Below are positions 24,682 through 32,671 of a stretch of 64,000 bases of DNA, in pieces (position 1 is the first letter of the stretch; each line of letters starts with the position of its first letter). A program made the position numbers and the translations under genes. The DNA lies in assembly GCF_000724605.1 (NCBI RefSeq), contig NZ_CP008802.1:248001-312000 (forward strand), given 5' to 3'. This stretch comes from Actinotignum schaalii. Its GTDB lineage: Bacteria > Actinomycetota > Actinomycetes > Actinomycetales > Actinomycetaceae. Below the pieces are notes generated by a model, which had not been told where the DNA came from, searched no databases, and worked only from the letters and a program-made list of their open reading frames with translations.

Positions 24682-25587
24682 ATGATCGATGACAATGCTC
24701 CACTTCCGCAATCTGATCGTCCCACCGCTACCGCCGCCGGGCACTGGGTGCTCGCCCGCGCCGGCAAACGGGTCTTGCGCCCCGGCGGCTTGCATTTGAC
24801 GAAGGCCATGCTTGAGCACGCCCAGCTGGCCAGCGCGGATGTCGTGGAATTCGCCCCCGGTCTGGGCCGGACCGCGGAACTCATTATCTCCGAGCCCATC
24901 CACTCCTACACCGGAGTGGATCAAGACAAGAATGCGGTGACCCGCGTCAAGGGGATCGTGGAGAAAGTGGGCGGCGTCGTCGTTAATTCCACCGCGCAAA
25001 AATCTGGACTACCCGATGCCGGTGCCGATGTGGTCGTGGGCGAAGCGATGCTCACCATGCAGGGGGCGAGCTCCAAGGCCGCGATTGTGGGCGAGGCCTT
25101 CCGGCTGCTGCGCCCGGGCGGGCGCTACGCCATCCACGAACTCAGCCTCATCCCGGATAGCATCGACCCGGCTATTGCCGATACCCTGCGCAAGGGCCTG
25201 GCACAGACGATTCGCGTCAACGCGCGCCCGCTCACCCAGGCCGAATGGCGGCAGGTGCTCACCGATGCCGGTTTCGAAGTGGAATGGGTGGGGGATGCCC
25301 CCATGGCGCTGCTTTCCCTGCGCCGCAACCTGGCTGACGAAGGCCTGCGCGGGGTGGCTCGTATCCTCCGCAATGTGCTGCGCGATAAAGAGCTGCGGGC
25401 GCGGGTGCTGGCCATGCGCGCGCTCTTCCGCAAGTACCGCCACCACCTGGCCGGCGTGGCCATGGTGGCCCGTAAGCCTGTTGCATTTGCTGATGTTGCT
25501 GGCGCCGCCGAATCCACTGGCGCTGCTGAATCCACTGGCGCCGCCGGCTCTGCCGATGCCGGTACCTCCGCTACCACCGCTAACTGA
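24682..25587 (+). CDS. Class I SAM-dependent methyltransferase
   Basis: A 301-residue Rossmann-type methyltransferase. Motif I is VVEFAPGLGRTAELI, the acidic residue after strand 2 lies in YTGVDQD, and the post-motif region reads AFRLLRPGGRYAIHEL. A short repetitive tail at the C-terminus (AAESTGAAESTGAAGSADAG) is probably disordered. It is followed after 11 bases by a cupin gene with its own Shine-Dalgarno site, so the two are probably co-transcribed. The acceptor molecule cannot be read from the sequence. Confidence 0.85.
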   Translation: MIDDNAPLPQSDRPTATAAGHWVLARAGKRVLRPGGLHLTKAMLEHAQLASADVVEFAPGLGRTAELIISEPIHSYTGVDQDKNAVTRVKGIVEKVGGVVVNSTAQKSGLPDAGADVVVGEAMLTMQGASSKAAIVGEAFRLLRPGGRYAIHELSLIPDSIDPAIADTLRKGLAQTIRVNARPLTQAEWRQVLTDAGFEVEWVGDAPMALLSLRRNLADEGLRGVARILRNVLRDKELRARVLAMRALFRKYRHHLAGVAMVARKPVAFADVAGAAESTGAAESTGAAGSADAGTSATTAN

Positions 25588-25598
25588 AAGGACAACCG

Positions 25599-25940
25599 AT
25601 GAGTGAGAACACCCCGCAACTTTCCTACCTGGAGGATCTGAGCGCCACGGTGGACTACGCCGCCGCCTCGACCGTTTCCACCACCGCGCTGCGCGTTGAA
25701 GGTGCGAATGTGGTGGTCTTCTCCTTCGATACCGGCGAGGAGCTCTCCGAGCACACCGCCGCCGTGCCCGTGCTCATCCAGGTGCTGGAAGGGGAAGTGG
25801 AGATGCGTACCGAGGGGCGCACGGTGCAGCTGCGCCCCGGCGGGCTCGTGCACCTGCCCACCCGCCTCCCGCACGCGGTGCGCGCCCTGGCTCCCACCAA
25901 GATGGTGCTGTTCATGCTCACCGGGCAGAGCGTGGGCTAG
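25599..25940 (+). CDS. Cupin-domain protein
   Basis: A 113-residue single-domain cupin. The barrel motifs are recognisable in FDTGEELSEHTAAVPVLIQV and LRPGGLVHLPTRLPHAVRAL, with His residues in metal-binding positions (the first motif has one clear His rather than two). GAAAGGAC precedes the ATG. It sits between the methyltransferase gene and a small membrane protein gene with gaps of about ten bases. Its function is unknown; small cupins of this kind may bind metals or small ligands. Confidence 0.85.
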   Translation: MSENTPQLSYLEDLSATVDYAAASTVSTTALRVEGANVVVFSFDTGEELSEHTAAVPVLIQVLEGEVEMRTEGRTVQLRPGGLVHLPTRLPHAVRALAPTKMVLFMLTGQSVG

Positions 25941-25949
25941 AGTAGCCCC

Positions 25950-26234
25950 ATGTCACAACCCGAGAAACCGGATCTGCCTGAAGAGCCTGAAGTGGCGGAA
26001 GGGCCTGAGGTGGCCGAAGCCCGCGCCCTTGACGCCGCCCAGGCGGAAGAGATTCAGCGCATCGCGCGCCGACGCATGATCGCCGCCGCGATTGTGGGAG
26101 TCATCCTGCTCATCGTCATGTTCTTCGCTGGGCGCGCCCTGCGCCAGCACCTGGCCGCTTCTGATGTCGGTACGGGGGAGCCGGTAGCAGCAGTGGCGGC
26201 GAACGGTTATGGTGAGCAGCCCTGGAACGTGTAG
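25950..26234 (+). CDS. Small single-pass membrane protein
   Basis: A 94-residue protein: an acidic Glu/Pro-rich N-terminus (KPDLPEEPEVAEGPEVAEA), a basic RRRM junction, one hydrophobic helix (AAAIVGVILLIVMFFAG) and a short tail. No domain is recognised. It starts nine bases after the cupin gene and is probably the third gene of that transcription unit. Confidence 0.6.
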   Translation: MSQPEKPDLPEEPEVAEGPEVAEARALDAAQAEEIQRIARRRMIAAAIVGVILLIVMFFAGRALRQHLAASDVGTGEPVAAVAANGYGEQPWNV

Positions 26235-26375
26235 CGGCGCCTGAGGTATGCCTAGCAACGACCGAGGTACCGCTGAGGCCAGGCGTAGCGGCGCTTTGAG
26301 ACGAGGGTGGCAGAGCGCACACCTCTCAAGTTGCTTCACGGCCCGCCATTGACTATTATCTTTTCTGTTGCAAAT

Positions 26376-26447
26376 TCCCGCATAGCTCAATGGCAGAGCA
26401 TTCGACTGTTAATCGAACGGTTGCTGGTTCGAGTCCAGCTGCGGGAG
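26376..26447 (+). tRNA. tRNA-Asn (GTT)
   Basis: Cloverleaf of 72 nt: acceptor TCCCGCA/TGCGGGA, D-stem GCTC/GAGC, anticodon stem TTCGA/TCGAA with loop CTGTTAA (anticodon GTT), T-arm GCTGG-TTCGAGT-CCAGC, discriminator G. CCA is not encoded. Confidence 0.95.
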
Positions 26448-26583
26448 CGAACGAACGGCGGTGAGCGTAGGCTTACCGCCGTTCTGCTCTGTCCGGCACC
26501 CGCGGCGCGGCCCTGTAAGCCATAAGCCTAAGCCGCGCCGCCGGGCAGCCCTAATGTGAGAAATCTTACCAAAGGAGTTCGCG

Positions 26584-27096
26584 ATGGTATACCGGGAGAT
26601 TCGCGTGGTCGGGGACCCCGTCCTGCGCACCCCCTGCGATCCGATTCGGGAGATCACCCCGGGTATCGTGCACCTGGTCGAGGACCTCCTCGAAAACGTG
26701 AACGACGACGCCCGGGCGGGCCTAGCAGCCAACCAAATCGGGGTCTCCCTGCGCGCCTTCTCCTGGCATATCGACGGCGAGATCGATTACATCCTCAACC
26801 CCGTGATCGTGGCCCTCTCCGAAGATGAATACCAGGACGGCGACGAAGGCTGCCTATCCGTCCCGGACCTGTACTACCCGACCAAGCGCGCCTGGTACGC
26901 CCGCGCGGAAGGTATCGACCTGGACGGCAAGAAGAAAATTGTGGAAGGCGAGGGGCTCCTCGGGCGTTGCATCCAGCACGAATGCGATCACCTGGACGGC
27001 CACCTCTACCTCGACTGCCTGGAGCGGGAGGTCCGTAAACAAGCGATGCGCGATATTCGCCAGCTGCGCGTCTCTTCTGCGCTACAATCGCTCTAG
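26584..27096 (+). CDS. def: Peptide deformylase
   Basis: A 170-residue metalloenzyme that removes the N-formyl group from nascent proteins. All three motifs are present: [16 protein letters not shown] with the metal-binding Cys, and QHECDHLDG with both His ligands and the catalytic Glu. AAAGGAG lies just before the ATG. Length and motifs are standard. It stands alone between tRNA-Asn and a DUF3145 gene. Confidence 0.95.
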   Translation: MVYREIRVVGDPVLRTPCDPIREITPGIVHLVEDLLENVNDDARAGLAANQIGVSLRAFSWHIDGEIDYILNPVIVALSEDEYQDGDEGCLSVPDLYYPTKRAWYARAEGIDLDGKKKIVEGEGLLGRCIQHECDHLDGHLYLDCLEREVRKQAMRDIRQLRVSSALQSL

Positions 27097-27151
27097 TAGC
27101 CCCTCCGCGTGGGTAGCACGGGGAAAGCCACCCAAGCGCAGGAGGAATGCT

Positions 27152-27658
27152 ATGGCACACAAATACGCCACTCGCGGCGTCATATTCATTCACTCTGTTA
27201 TGCCGGCCGTTCAACCCCACGTTGAATGGGCGGTTACAAGCGTGCTCGGATACGAACCGCATTTTGAGTGGACCAAACAACCCGCCGCCCCGCATATGAA
27301 CCGGGCAGAAGCCTCGTGGACGGGAGAAGTGGGAACCGGAGCCATGCTCGCCTCCGCCCTCAACGGCTGGGAGCATTTACGTTTTGAGATCACCGAGGAT
27401 GCCAGCCCGGTATCCGAAGGAGGCCGCTGGTCCGCCACCCCCGGCCTCGGTATTTTCTACGCCCAAACAGATCTGACCGGCAATGTCGTCATCCCGGAAA
27501 ACCGGGTGCGGGCAGCCCTGGAAAACGCGGGGAACGACGCCGCAGAAATGCGCCGGCTCCTTGATATTGCCCTCGGCCAAGCCTGGGACGATGAGCTTGA
27601 GCCTTTCCGCTATGCCGGCGCGGGTGCGCCGGTACGCTGGCTGCACCGCGTGGGCTAA
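27152..27658 (+). CDS. DUF3145 family protein
   Basis: A 168-residue protein conserved in actinobacteria, recognised from RGVIFIHSVMPAVQPHVEWA, EPHFEWTKQPAAP and the GTGAMLASALNGWEHLRFEI stretch. The ATG at 27152 follows AGGAGGAATGCT; the open frame runs much further upstream but that part overlaps the deformylase gene in another frame. No enzymatic function is known to me. It converges with the gene at 27677-28090. Confidence 0.85.
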   Translation: MAHKYATRGVIFIHSVMPAVQPHVEWAVTSVLGYEPHFEWTKQPAAPHMNRAEASWTGEVGTGAMLASALNGWEHLRFEITEDASPVSEGGRWSATPGLGIFYAQTDLTGNVVIPENRVRAALENAGNDAAEMRRLLDIALGQAWDDELEPFRYAGAGAPVRWLHRVG

Positions 27659-27676
27659 AGCCCTAAAAATGGCGGG

Positions 27677-28090
27677 CTAAAGCCCCAGGGCAGCCCGCAA
27701 ATCCTCCGCGGACAGCGGGGCGTTTTCATCTGGAATATCCGGCTTATCCCGCACATCCGCCTTATCCGACCGCTCCGGGCTAGGCCCCGCCGCCGCATTC
27801 GCGGTGGTGGCAGAAGCGGGGCGGGCCGCAGCTGCGCCGTCGTGCTGAGAAGAAGGGGAGAGGCTGAGGTCCGCGCCCGGGCAGCTGAGCCGCACCAGAT
27901 CCCCGAGGGTACGTGCCGCGCAAATCTCGCTATCGGGGACCACCACGCCGCTGGCGTCTTCCAACGTGACCGCAATCGCCCAGCGTGTCACGCTATCCAC
28001 GCGGCTCAGCTCGAAACTTTCGGTGGCATCCGGGTAACCTTCGCGCTCCAGAACATCCGCGCCTAGCGACATGAGTTGCGCTACCTCCAT
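27677..28090 (-). CDS. Hypothetical protein with an acyl-carrier-protein-like N-terminus
   Basis: A 137-residue protein preceded by GGGAGG. Residues 1-70 look like an acyl carrier protein helix bundle: ELSRVDSVTRWAIAVTLED with a DS pair where the phosphopantetheine Ser would be, GVVVPDSEI like the usual G-I-PD loop, and ARTLGDLVRL as the last helix. The remaining half is low-complexity Ala/Ser/Pro/Asp. The ACP similarity is by eye only. It diverges from the TPR-like gene at 28125; the gap is 34 bases. Confidence 0.6.
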   Translation of the reverse strand: MEVAQLMSLGADVLEREGYPDATESFELSRVDSVTRWAIAVTLEDASGVVVPDSEICAARTLGDLVRLSCPGADLSLSPSSQHDGAAAARPASATTANAAAGPSPERSDKADVRDKPDIPDENAPLSAEDLRAALGL

Positions 28091-28124
28091 CGCACGACCT
28101 CCCTATTTTCGGTACGCTCGCATC

Positions 28125-28742
28125 ATGGCATTCCTCGATTTGATGCAGCAACTCTTCCAGCATACCCGGGCCCCGGAAGCCGGTACCGCCACCGCGCAGG
28201 CGCTGCGTGAGCGGCTTGCTGAGGACCCGAACGACGTCGAGGCTTTCACCCAGCTCGTCACCCTGGCACGCGAGGCCGAAGGCGAACTGCCGCCCGCAGA
28301 TCCGCTCACCGCGGAGCTCACCGGAACCGGAAGCATCCTTTCCGCGGACCTGGCGATCTACGCCCTGGCCGAAGAACTCTCCAGCTCACCGGCTTCCTGG
28401 TACCCGCAGCTGCATATGGCTCGGCTCGCGGTGGACTCCGATCCCGAGCGGGCCCTGCGGCTCCTCACCACCGCCACGGATCGCAATCCGGATGGGCACA
28501 TCCTCGCCCGGGCCATGGCAATTCTGCGCGATGCCGGGCATCCGGATCAGGCCCTCAGTTTGGGGCTGGCCCATTGGGATCCGGCCACCCACAGTTTCGA
28601 GGCCGGTGAGGCTCTGGTACGCACCGCGTTGGCGGCTGGGCGCACCAATGAAGCCCGCGCGTACTTGCGGGAAATGGAACCCTATGCCAAGGCGAATGAG
28701 CTCGCGGAGTTGCGCGAGGCGGTGAGCGCGGCGGCCGGGTGA
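28125..28742 (+). CDS. TPR-like helical repeat protein
   Basis: A 205-residue, Ala/Leu-rich all-helical protein. Successive helix pairs such as LAEDPNDVEAFTQLVTLARE, HMARLAVDSDPERALRLL and AMAILRDAGHPDQALSLGLA look like tetratricopeptide-type repeats, so it probably mediates protein contacts. I chose the ATG at 28125 because an upstream start would overlap the divergent gene. Start and exact function are uncertain. Confidence 0.7.
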   Translation: MAFLDLMQQLFQHTRAPEAGTATAQALRERLAEDPNDVEAFTQLVTLAREAEGELPPADPLTAELTGTGSILSADLAIYALAEELSSSPASWYPQLHMARLAVDSDPERALRLLTTATDRNPDGHILARAMAILRDAGHPDQALSLGLAHWDPATHSFEAGEALVRTALAAGRTNEARAYLREMEPYAKANELAELREAVSAAAG

Positions 28743-28829
28743 ACCGTCACCGCGGCTACGTGACCCGTACCGCGCCCGCGCACAAAACCGCCGCTTCTCC
28801 GTGTCGCGGCCTCGACTAGACTAGGTGCT

Positions 28830-29444
28830 ATGGCTACCTTCATTGATATTCATCCTGAGGATCCGCAACCGCGGCTCGTCACCAAAGTGGTGGATCGGCT
28901 GCGCCGCGGTGAGGTGGTGGCCCTGCCCACCGATTCCGGTTACGCCATTGTGTGCCAGATGGGCAATAAGGAGGGCCTGGAGCGGATTCGCAGCATCCGG
29001 CAGGTGGGTGATAAACACCATTTCACCCTGCTGTGCCACGATTTCGCCCAGCTCGGGCAGCTCGTGATCGTGGATAATCCCGATTTTCGGCTCATCAAAA
29101 GCCTCACGCCCGGGCCCTACACCTTCATTCTCAAGGGCACCAAAGAAGTGCCGCGCATGACCCTCAACCCGAAGAAGCACACGGTGGGCGTGCGCATCCC
29201 CGACCACCGCATCACCCAGGCCGTGGTCACGGAAATGGGCGAACCGCTACTTTCCTCCACGCTGATTCTTCCCGGCGCGGAAGAACCCCTCGAAGAGGGC
29301 TGGATTGTGGAAGATGAACTGGGCCATGCCCTGGATGTGGTGGTGAACGGGCCCGTGGGGCGTGGTCCCACCACCGTACTTGACCTGGTAACTAACGAAA
29401 TTGCGAGACAAGGAGCAGGCGATACCGCCGGACTTGACCTGTGA
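28830..29444 (+). CDS. Sua5/YciO/YrdC-family protein, YciO type
   Basis: A 204-residue YrdC-like fold protein. LRRGEVVALPTDSGYAIVCQ, KHHFTLLCHDFAQLGQ, LTPGPYTFILKGTKEVPR and VGVRIPDH are typical of the YciO branch. The true L-threonylcarbamoyladenylate synthases TsaC/Sua5 carry KxR and SxN motifs; these are not clearly present, so the role in tRNA threonylcarbamoylation is uncertain. It overlaps the following HAD gene by four bases (GTGA). Confidence 0.85.
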   Translation: MATFIDIHPEDPQPRLVTKVVDRLRRGEVVALPTDSGYAIVCQMGNKEGLERIRSIRQVGDKHHFTLLCHDFAQLGQLVIVDNPDFRLIKSLTPGPYTFILKGTKEVPRMTLNPKKHTVGVRIPDHRITQAVVTEMGEPLLSSTLILPGAEEPLEEGWIVEDELGHALDVVVNGPVGRGPTTVLDLVTNEIARQGAGDTAGLDL

Positions 29445-30103
29445 ACCCTATCCTTATTGATCTGGACGGAACCTTCCACGATTCCGCCGCTATCGTCAAA
29501 GAAACTTTCCGGGCCACCCTGCGCGAAGAAATGGGGGAGGACCACCCCGAAGAATTCTTCGTGCAGTTCATCGGCCCGCCGCTCATCGATACCTTCACGA
29601 AGCTCGGTGCGGCCGACCCGGTAGAGATGGTACGCCGCTACCGAGTGCGCTACGAACAGCGCATGCTCGACACCCCGATTTTCCCCGGGATGCGCGAATT
29701 GGTAGAGGAGTTGGATGCGGCCGGGGTGCCGCTGGCTATTGCGACGTCGAAAAACGAAAAGAATGCCCGCGCGATTCTGGAACACCAGGGCGTGGCGCAG
29801 CACTTCCGCTATATTGCCGGGGATCCCGAAGATATCCCCGGGTACGGGAAAGCCGAGGTGGTGGGGGCCGCGCTGCGCGAATTGCAGGCGCAGGGCATCG
29901 ATACCTCGCGGGCCCTCATGGTGGGGGATCGTATTCACGATGTCGACGGCGCAGGCCAGCACGGCCTTTCCACGGTGCTCGTGGAGTGGGGGACTGCACC
30001 GCGTTCCGAATGGGAGCTAGCTTGGCGGCACGTGGGAACCGCGCGCGAGCTCGGTGAGATCCTGTGGGATTTCGCCGGAGTGGAGCGGTCACAATCCCAT
30101 TAA
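29441..30103 (+). CDS. HAD-superfamily phosphatase, phosphoglycolate-phosphatase-like
   Basis: A 220-residue HAD hydrolase. Motif I is ILIDLDGTFHDS with the nucleophilic and acid/base Asp, motif II is LAIATSKNEKN, the Lys is in GYGKAEVV, and motif IV is ALMVGDRIHDVDGA. An alpha-helical cap lies at about residues 15-85. The GTG start overlaps the stop of the YciO-type gene, so expression is coupled. The substrate is not determined; the Gph/PpaX class is the closest. Confidence 0.88.
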   Translation: MNPILIDLDGTFHDSAAIVKETFRATLREEMGEDHPEEFFVQFIGPPLIDTFTKLGAADPVEMVRRYRVRYEQRMLDTPIFPGMRELVEELDAAGVPLAIATSKNEKNARAILEHQGVAQHFRYIAGDPEDIPGYGKAEVVGAALRELQAQGIDTSRALMVGDRIHDVDGAGQHGLSTVLVEWGTAPRSEWELAWRHVGTARELGEILWDFAGVERSQSH

Positions 30104-30279
30104 CATCAGGCACGGGCATATTAACATAGGGTCACAGCAGCATTAAGTCTGGATACAATTTGATTAAGATCTGAGCAGCGAAGGGCGCGGCCGTATACAT
30201 CCACCCGAGGCGTCGTTAGACTCCCACATAAGATCGTCACCGCGGCGATTGGCTATCTAGCTCAACGGAGGGATCTGAT

Positions 30280-30747
30280 ATGAACGCGTATACGGCTGGA
30301 AAGATCGCGGCGGGAGCCGCGGTTCTCGGTGGTTTTCTTGGTTATCCGCTCCTCTACATTAACGCCTTGGATATCTTGCAATGGGCCTCAGAATTGAGCC
30401 TCGCTATCTGGATTTGTACCTGTTTCGGCATGCTCTGGGTCGCGCTCGGCCAGGTTTATTTCCTTGGGGTCTACCAGTGGTTTGGGCTGCTGGAACATCC
30501 CCGGCGCTCTGCACCGGCGTGGCTGCGCCCCACCATGCAGGCCATCCCGGTGATCGCGGCTGCCCTCGGAGTGATCCTCCTGGTCTTCCTCATTATTAAG
30601 GATGCCGGGCATCCGAGCATTCTCATTCTCATGGCTGCCCTGTGGGTGCTCAGCCTGGGTGCCAGCGCGGTAGCGCGGCTCATGTCCGAGTATCTTGCCA
30701 GCCGGGAAATCCCGGCGGAGGAGAAGCTCGCGGTCCCGGTCGCCTAG
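30280..30747 (+). CDS. Conserved four-helix membrane protein of unknown function
   Basis: A 155-residue protein with four predicted membrane helices (about residues 7-28, 40-66, 86-107 and 113-133). The loop between helices 2 and 3 contains YQWFGLLEHPRRSAPAWLRP. A strong GGAGGG site precedes the ATG. No domain is recognised. It stands alone, converging with the ABC exporter pair. Confidence 0.7.
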   Translation: MNAYTAGKIAAGAAVLGGFLGYPLLYINALDILQWASELSLAIWICTCFGMLWVALGQVYFLGVYQWFGLLEHPRRSAPAWLRPTMQAIPVIAAALGVILLVFLIIKDAGHPSILILMAALWVLSLGASAVARLMSEYLASREIPAEEKLAVPVA

Positions 30748-30779
30748 TCCCGCAGGTCTCAGGATCACGGTTAGCTTGG

Positions 30780-30889
30780 GCGCGCCGCCGCCAGCATAGG
30801 CTTGAACCGCCGGTTGCTTAGGCTCGCGCCGCCGGTCGCCTAAGCTCGCGCCGCCGGTCGCCTAGCCTCGCACCGCCGGCAGCTTAGGC
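30780..30889. repeat. 22-bp tandem repeat, five units
   Basis: Five units starting at 30780, 30802, 30824, 30846 and 30868, with core GCCGCCGGTCGC and ends in TAGGC or TAAGC. It fills the gap between the membrane-protein gene and the ABC exporter gene and runs over the stop codon of the latter. Confidence 0.7.
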
Positions 30890-32671
30890 CCATTGGCTTT
30901 CGTAGAGGCGGGCGTAGGCGCCGCCGGCAGCCAGCAATTCCTCATGGGTGCCGCTTTCTACCACGTCCCCGGCTTCCATAACCAGAATCGTGGTGGCATT
31001 GCGGACGGTGGAGAGCCGGTGCGCAATAATGAAGGACGTGCGCCCTTCGCGCAGCCGCTCCATCGCATCCTGAATAAGCGCCTCGGTGCGGGTATCCACC
31101 GAACTGGTGGCCTCATCCAAAATAAGCACATCGGGATTGGCCAGGTAGGCCCGCGCGATGGTGATGAGCTGTTTCTCCCCGGCGGAAACATTCTCGCCTT
31201 CATCCCCAATATGGGTATCAAAACCGTGGGGGAGGGTCTCGAGAAGATCATCAATGCCCAGGGCGGCCGCGGCGGCAATGGCGTCGTCGCGCGTAGCACC
31301 GTCCTTCCCGAAAGCGATATTTTCCCAGACCGTGCCGTCAAAAAGCCAGGTGTCTTGCAGGACCATCCCGAAATGTTCCCGCAGGGATTCCTTCGTGAAG
31401 GAATCGATGGGCGCGCCGTCCACGGTAATCGCCCCGCCGTCCACCTCATAAAAGCGCATGAGCAAATTGACGAGCGTGGTTTTGCCGGCGCCGGTGGGCC
31501 CCACAATTGCCACGGAATGCCCCGGTTCCACCCGCAGTGAGAGATCGCGGATGACCGGAGTGTCGGGCTCGTAGGCAAAACGCACGTGCGAAAACTCGAT
31601 GGTGCCGCGCCGCGCCTCGGGGGCCACCACCTCGCGGTAGCTGGACTTCGCATCCGGGGCCATTTCTTCTTGGGCCAGATAATCGAAAATGCGCTCCGCG
31701 GAAGCCGCCGCCGATTGAATAAGATTCGCGGTGGAGGCCAGGGACTGGAGCGGGTGGGAGAGCTGGCGAGTGTATTGCATCATCGCCTGCAGCCCGCCAA
31801 TCGTCATGGTGCCGGCCATCGCCTGAATACTGCCCAGGAGCGTGACGATGGCAAAAGAACCGTTCTGCACCAGCATCATGAGCGGCTGAGACATTTGCGC
31901 GATTGCCTGCGCGCGGAAGGACGCATCGTAGAGCTGCGCATTCGCGCTATCAAACTGCCCCTGGAATTCATCTTCCAGCCCGTAAGCGGCCACCACATCC
32001 AGCCCGGTGAAACTTTCCTCCACCACCGCGGATACATCGCCGGTGAGCCGCCACTGATCACGGAAATACGGGCGGGAGCTGCGCAGCAGCAGGAGGATCC
32101 CAATAATCCCCACCGGGATGACCACCAGCGAGGCGAGCGCCACCGACCAGGACAAATAGACCATCACCGCCACGATCCCGATGATCTGGTAGATCGCGGA
32201 GAGCACTTCGGAAAGGGTTTGCAGCAGAGACTGGGTCACGTTATCAACGTCGTTCGTGACCCGTGAGAGCACATCGCCGCGCTGCTGTTTATCCAGCACG
32301 GATAGCGGCATCCGATCAATTTTCTGCTGGCAATCTCGCCGCATCTTATAGCCGAGATCCTGAATAATAAGGCGAATAATATAGCCGAACCAGAAACGCA
32401 GCAGCGCCGAGAGAATATAGCACCCGGCCGCCAGGCTCAGCACCCGCGCCAATTCCGGGAAATCCACGCCGCCGGACCGGATTCCATCCACTACCACATT
32501 GGTGCCCTGCCCGAGCAGGAAGGGAGCGGTCACCACCGCCGCGGTGGAGATAAGCGAGAGCAGCAGCACCGCCACGATCCGCCCCACGTAATGGCGCAGG
32601 TAGTGGCGAATAAGCGTGAGGAGCGCCCCGCGGATATCGCGGGCTTCGTCAATATTTCCGGCACCTCTCAT
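30884..32671 (-). CDS. ABC exporter subunit B (canonical ATPase site)
   Basis: A 595-residue half-transporter: six membrane helices in about residues 15-320, then a nucleotide-binding domain with Walker A GPTGAGKTTLVNLL, signature VSAGEKQLITIARA and Walker B VLILDEATSSVD. The catalytic Glu is present. The start overlaps the preceding ABC gene by four bases (ATGA), so the two halves are made together and almost certainly form a heterodimeric multidrug- or lipid-type exporter. The substrate is unknown. The last codon lies inside a 22-bp tandem repeat. Confidence 0.92.
   Translation of the reverse strand: MRGAGNIDEARDIRGALLTLIRHYLRHYVGRIVAVLLLSLISTAAVVTAPFLLGQGTNVVVDGIRSGGVDFPELARVLSLAAGCYILSALLRFWFGYIIRLIIQDLGYKMRRDCQQKIDRMPLSVLDKQQRGDVLSRVTNDVDNVTQSLLQTLSEVLSAIYQIIGIVAVMVYLSWSVALASLVVIPVGIIGILLLLRSSRPYFRDQWRLTGDVSAVVEESFTGLDVVAAYGLEDEFQGQFDSANAQLYDASFRAQAIAQMSQPLMMLVQNGSFAIVTLLGSIQAMAGTMTIGGLQAMMQYTRQLSHPLQSLASTANLIQSAAASAERIFDYLAQEEMAPDAKSSYREVVAPEARRGTIEFSHVRFAYEPDTPVIRDLSLRVEPGHSVAIVGPTGAGKTTLVNLLMRFYEVDGGAITVDGAPIDSFTKESLREHFGMVLQDTWLFDGTVWENIAFGKDGATRDDAIAAAAALGIDDLLETLPHGFDTHIGDEGENVSAGEKQLITIARAYLANPDVLILDEATSSVDTRTEALIQDAMERLREGRTSFIIAHRLSTVRNATTILVMEAGDVVESGTHEELLAAGGAYARLYESQWA

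Noticed and set aside
29720-30020. Plus-strand alternative frame within the HAD gene
   Set aside because: Shadow frame; the HAD motifs are in the longer overlapping frame.
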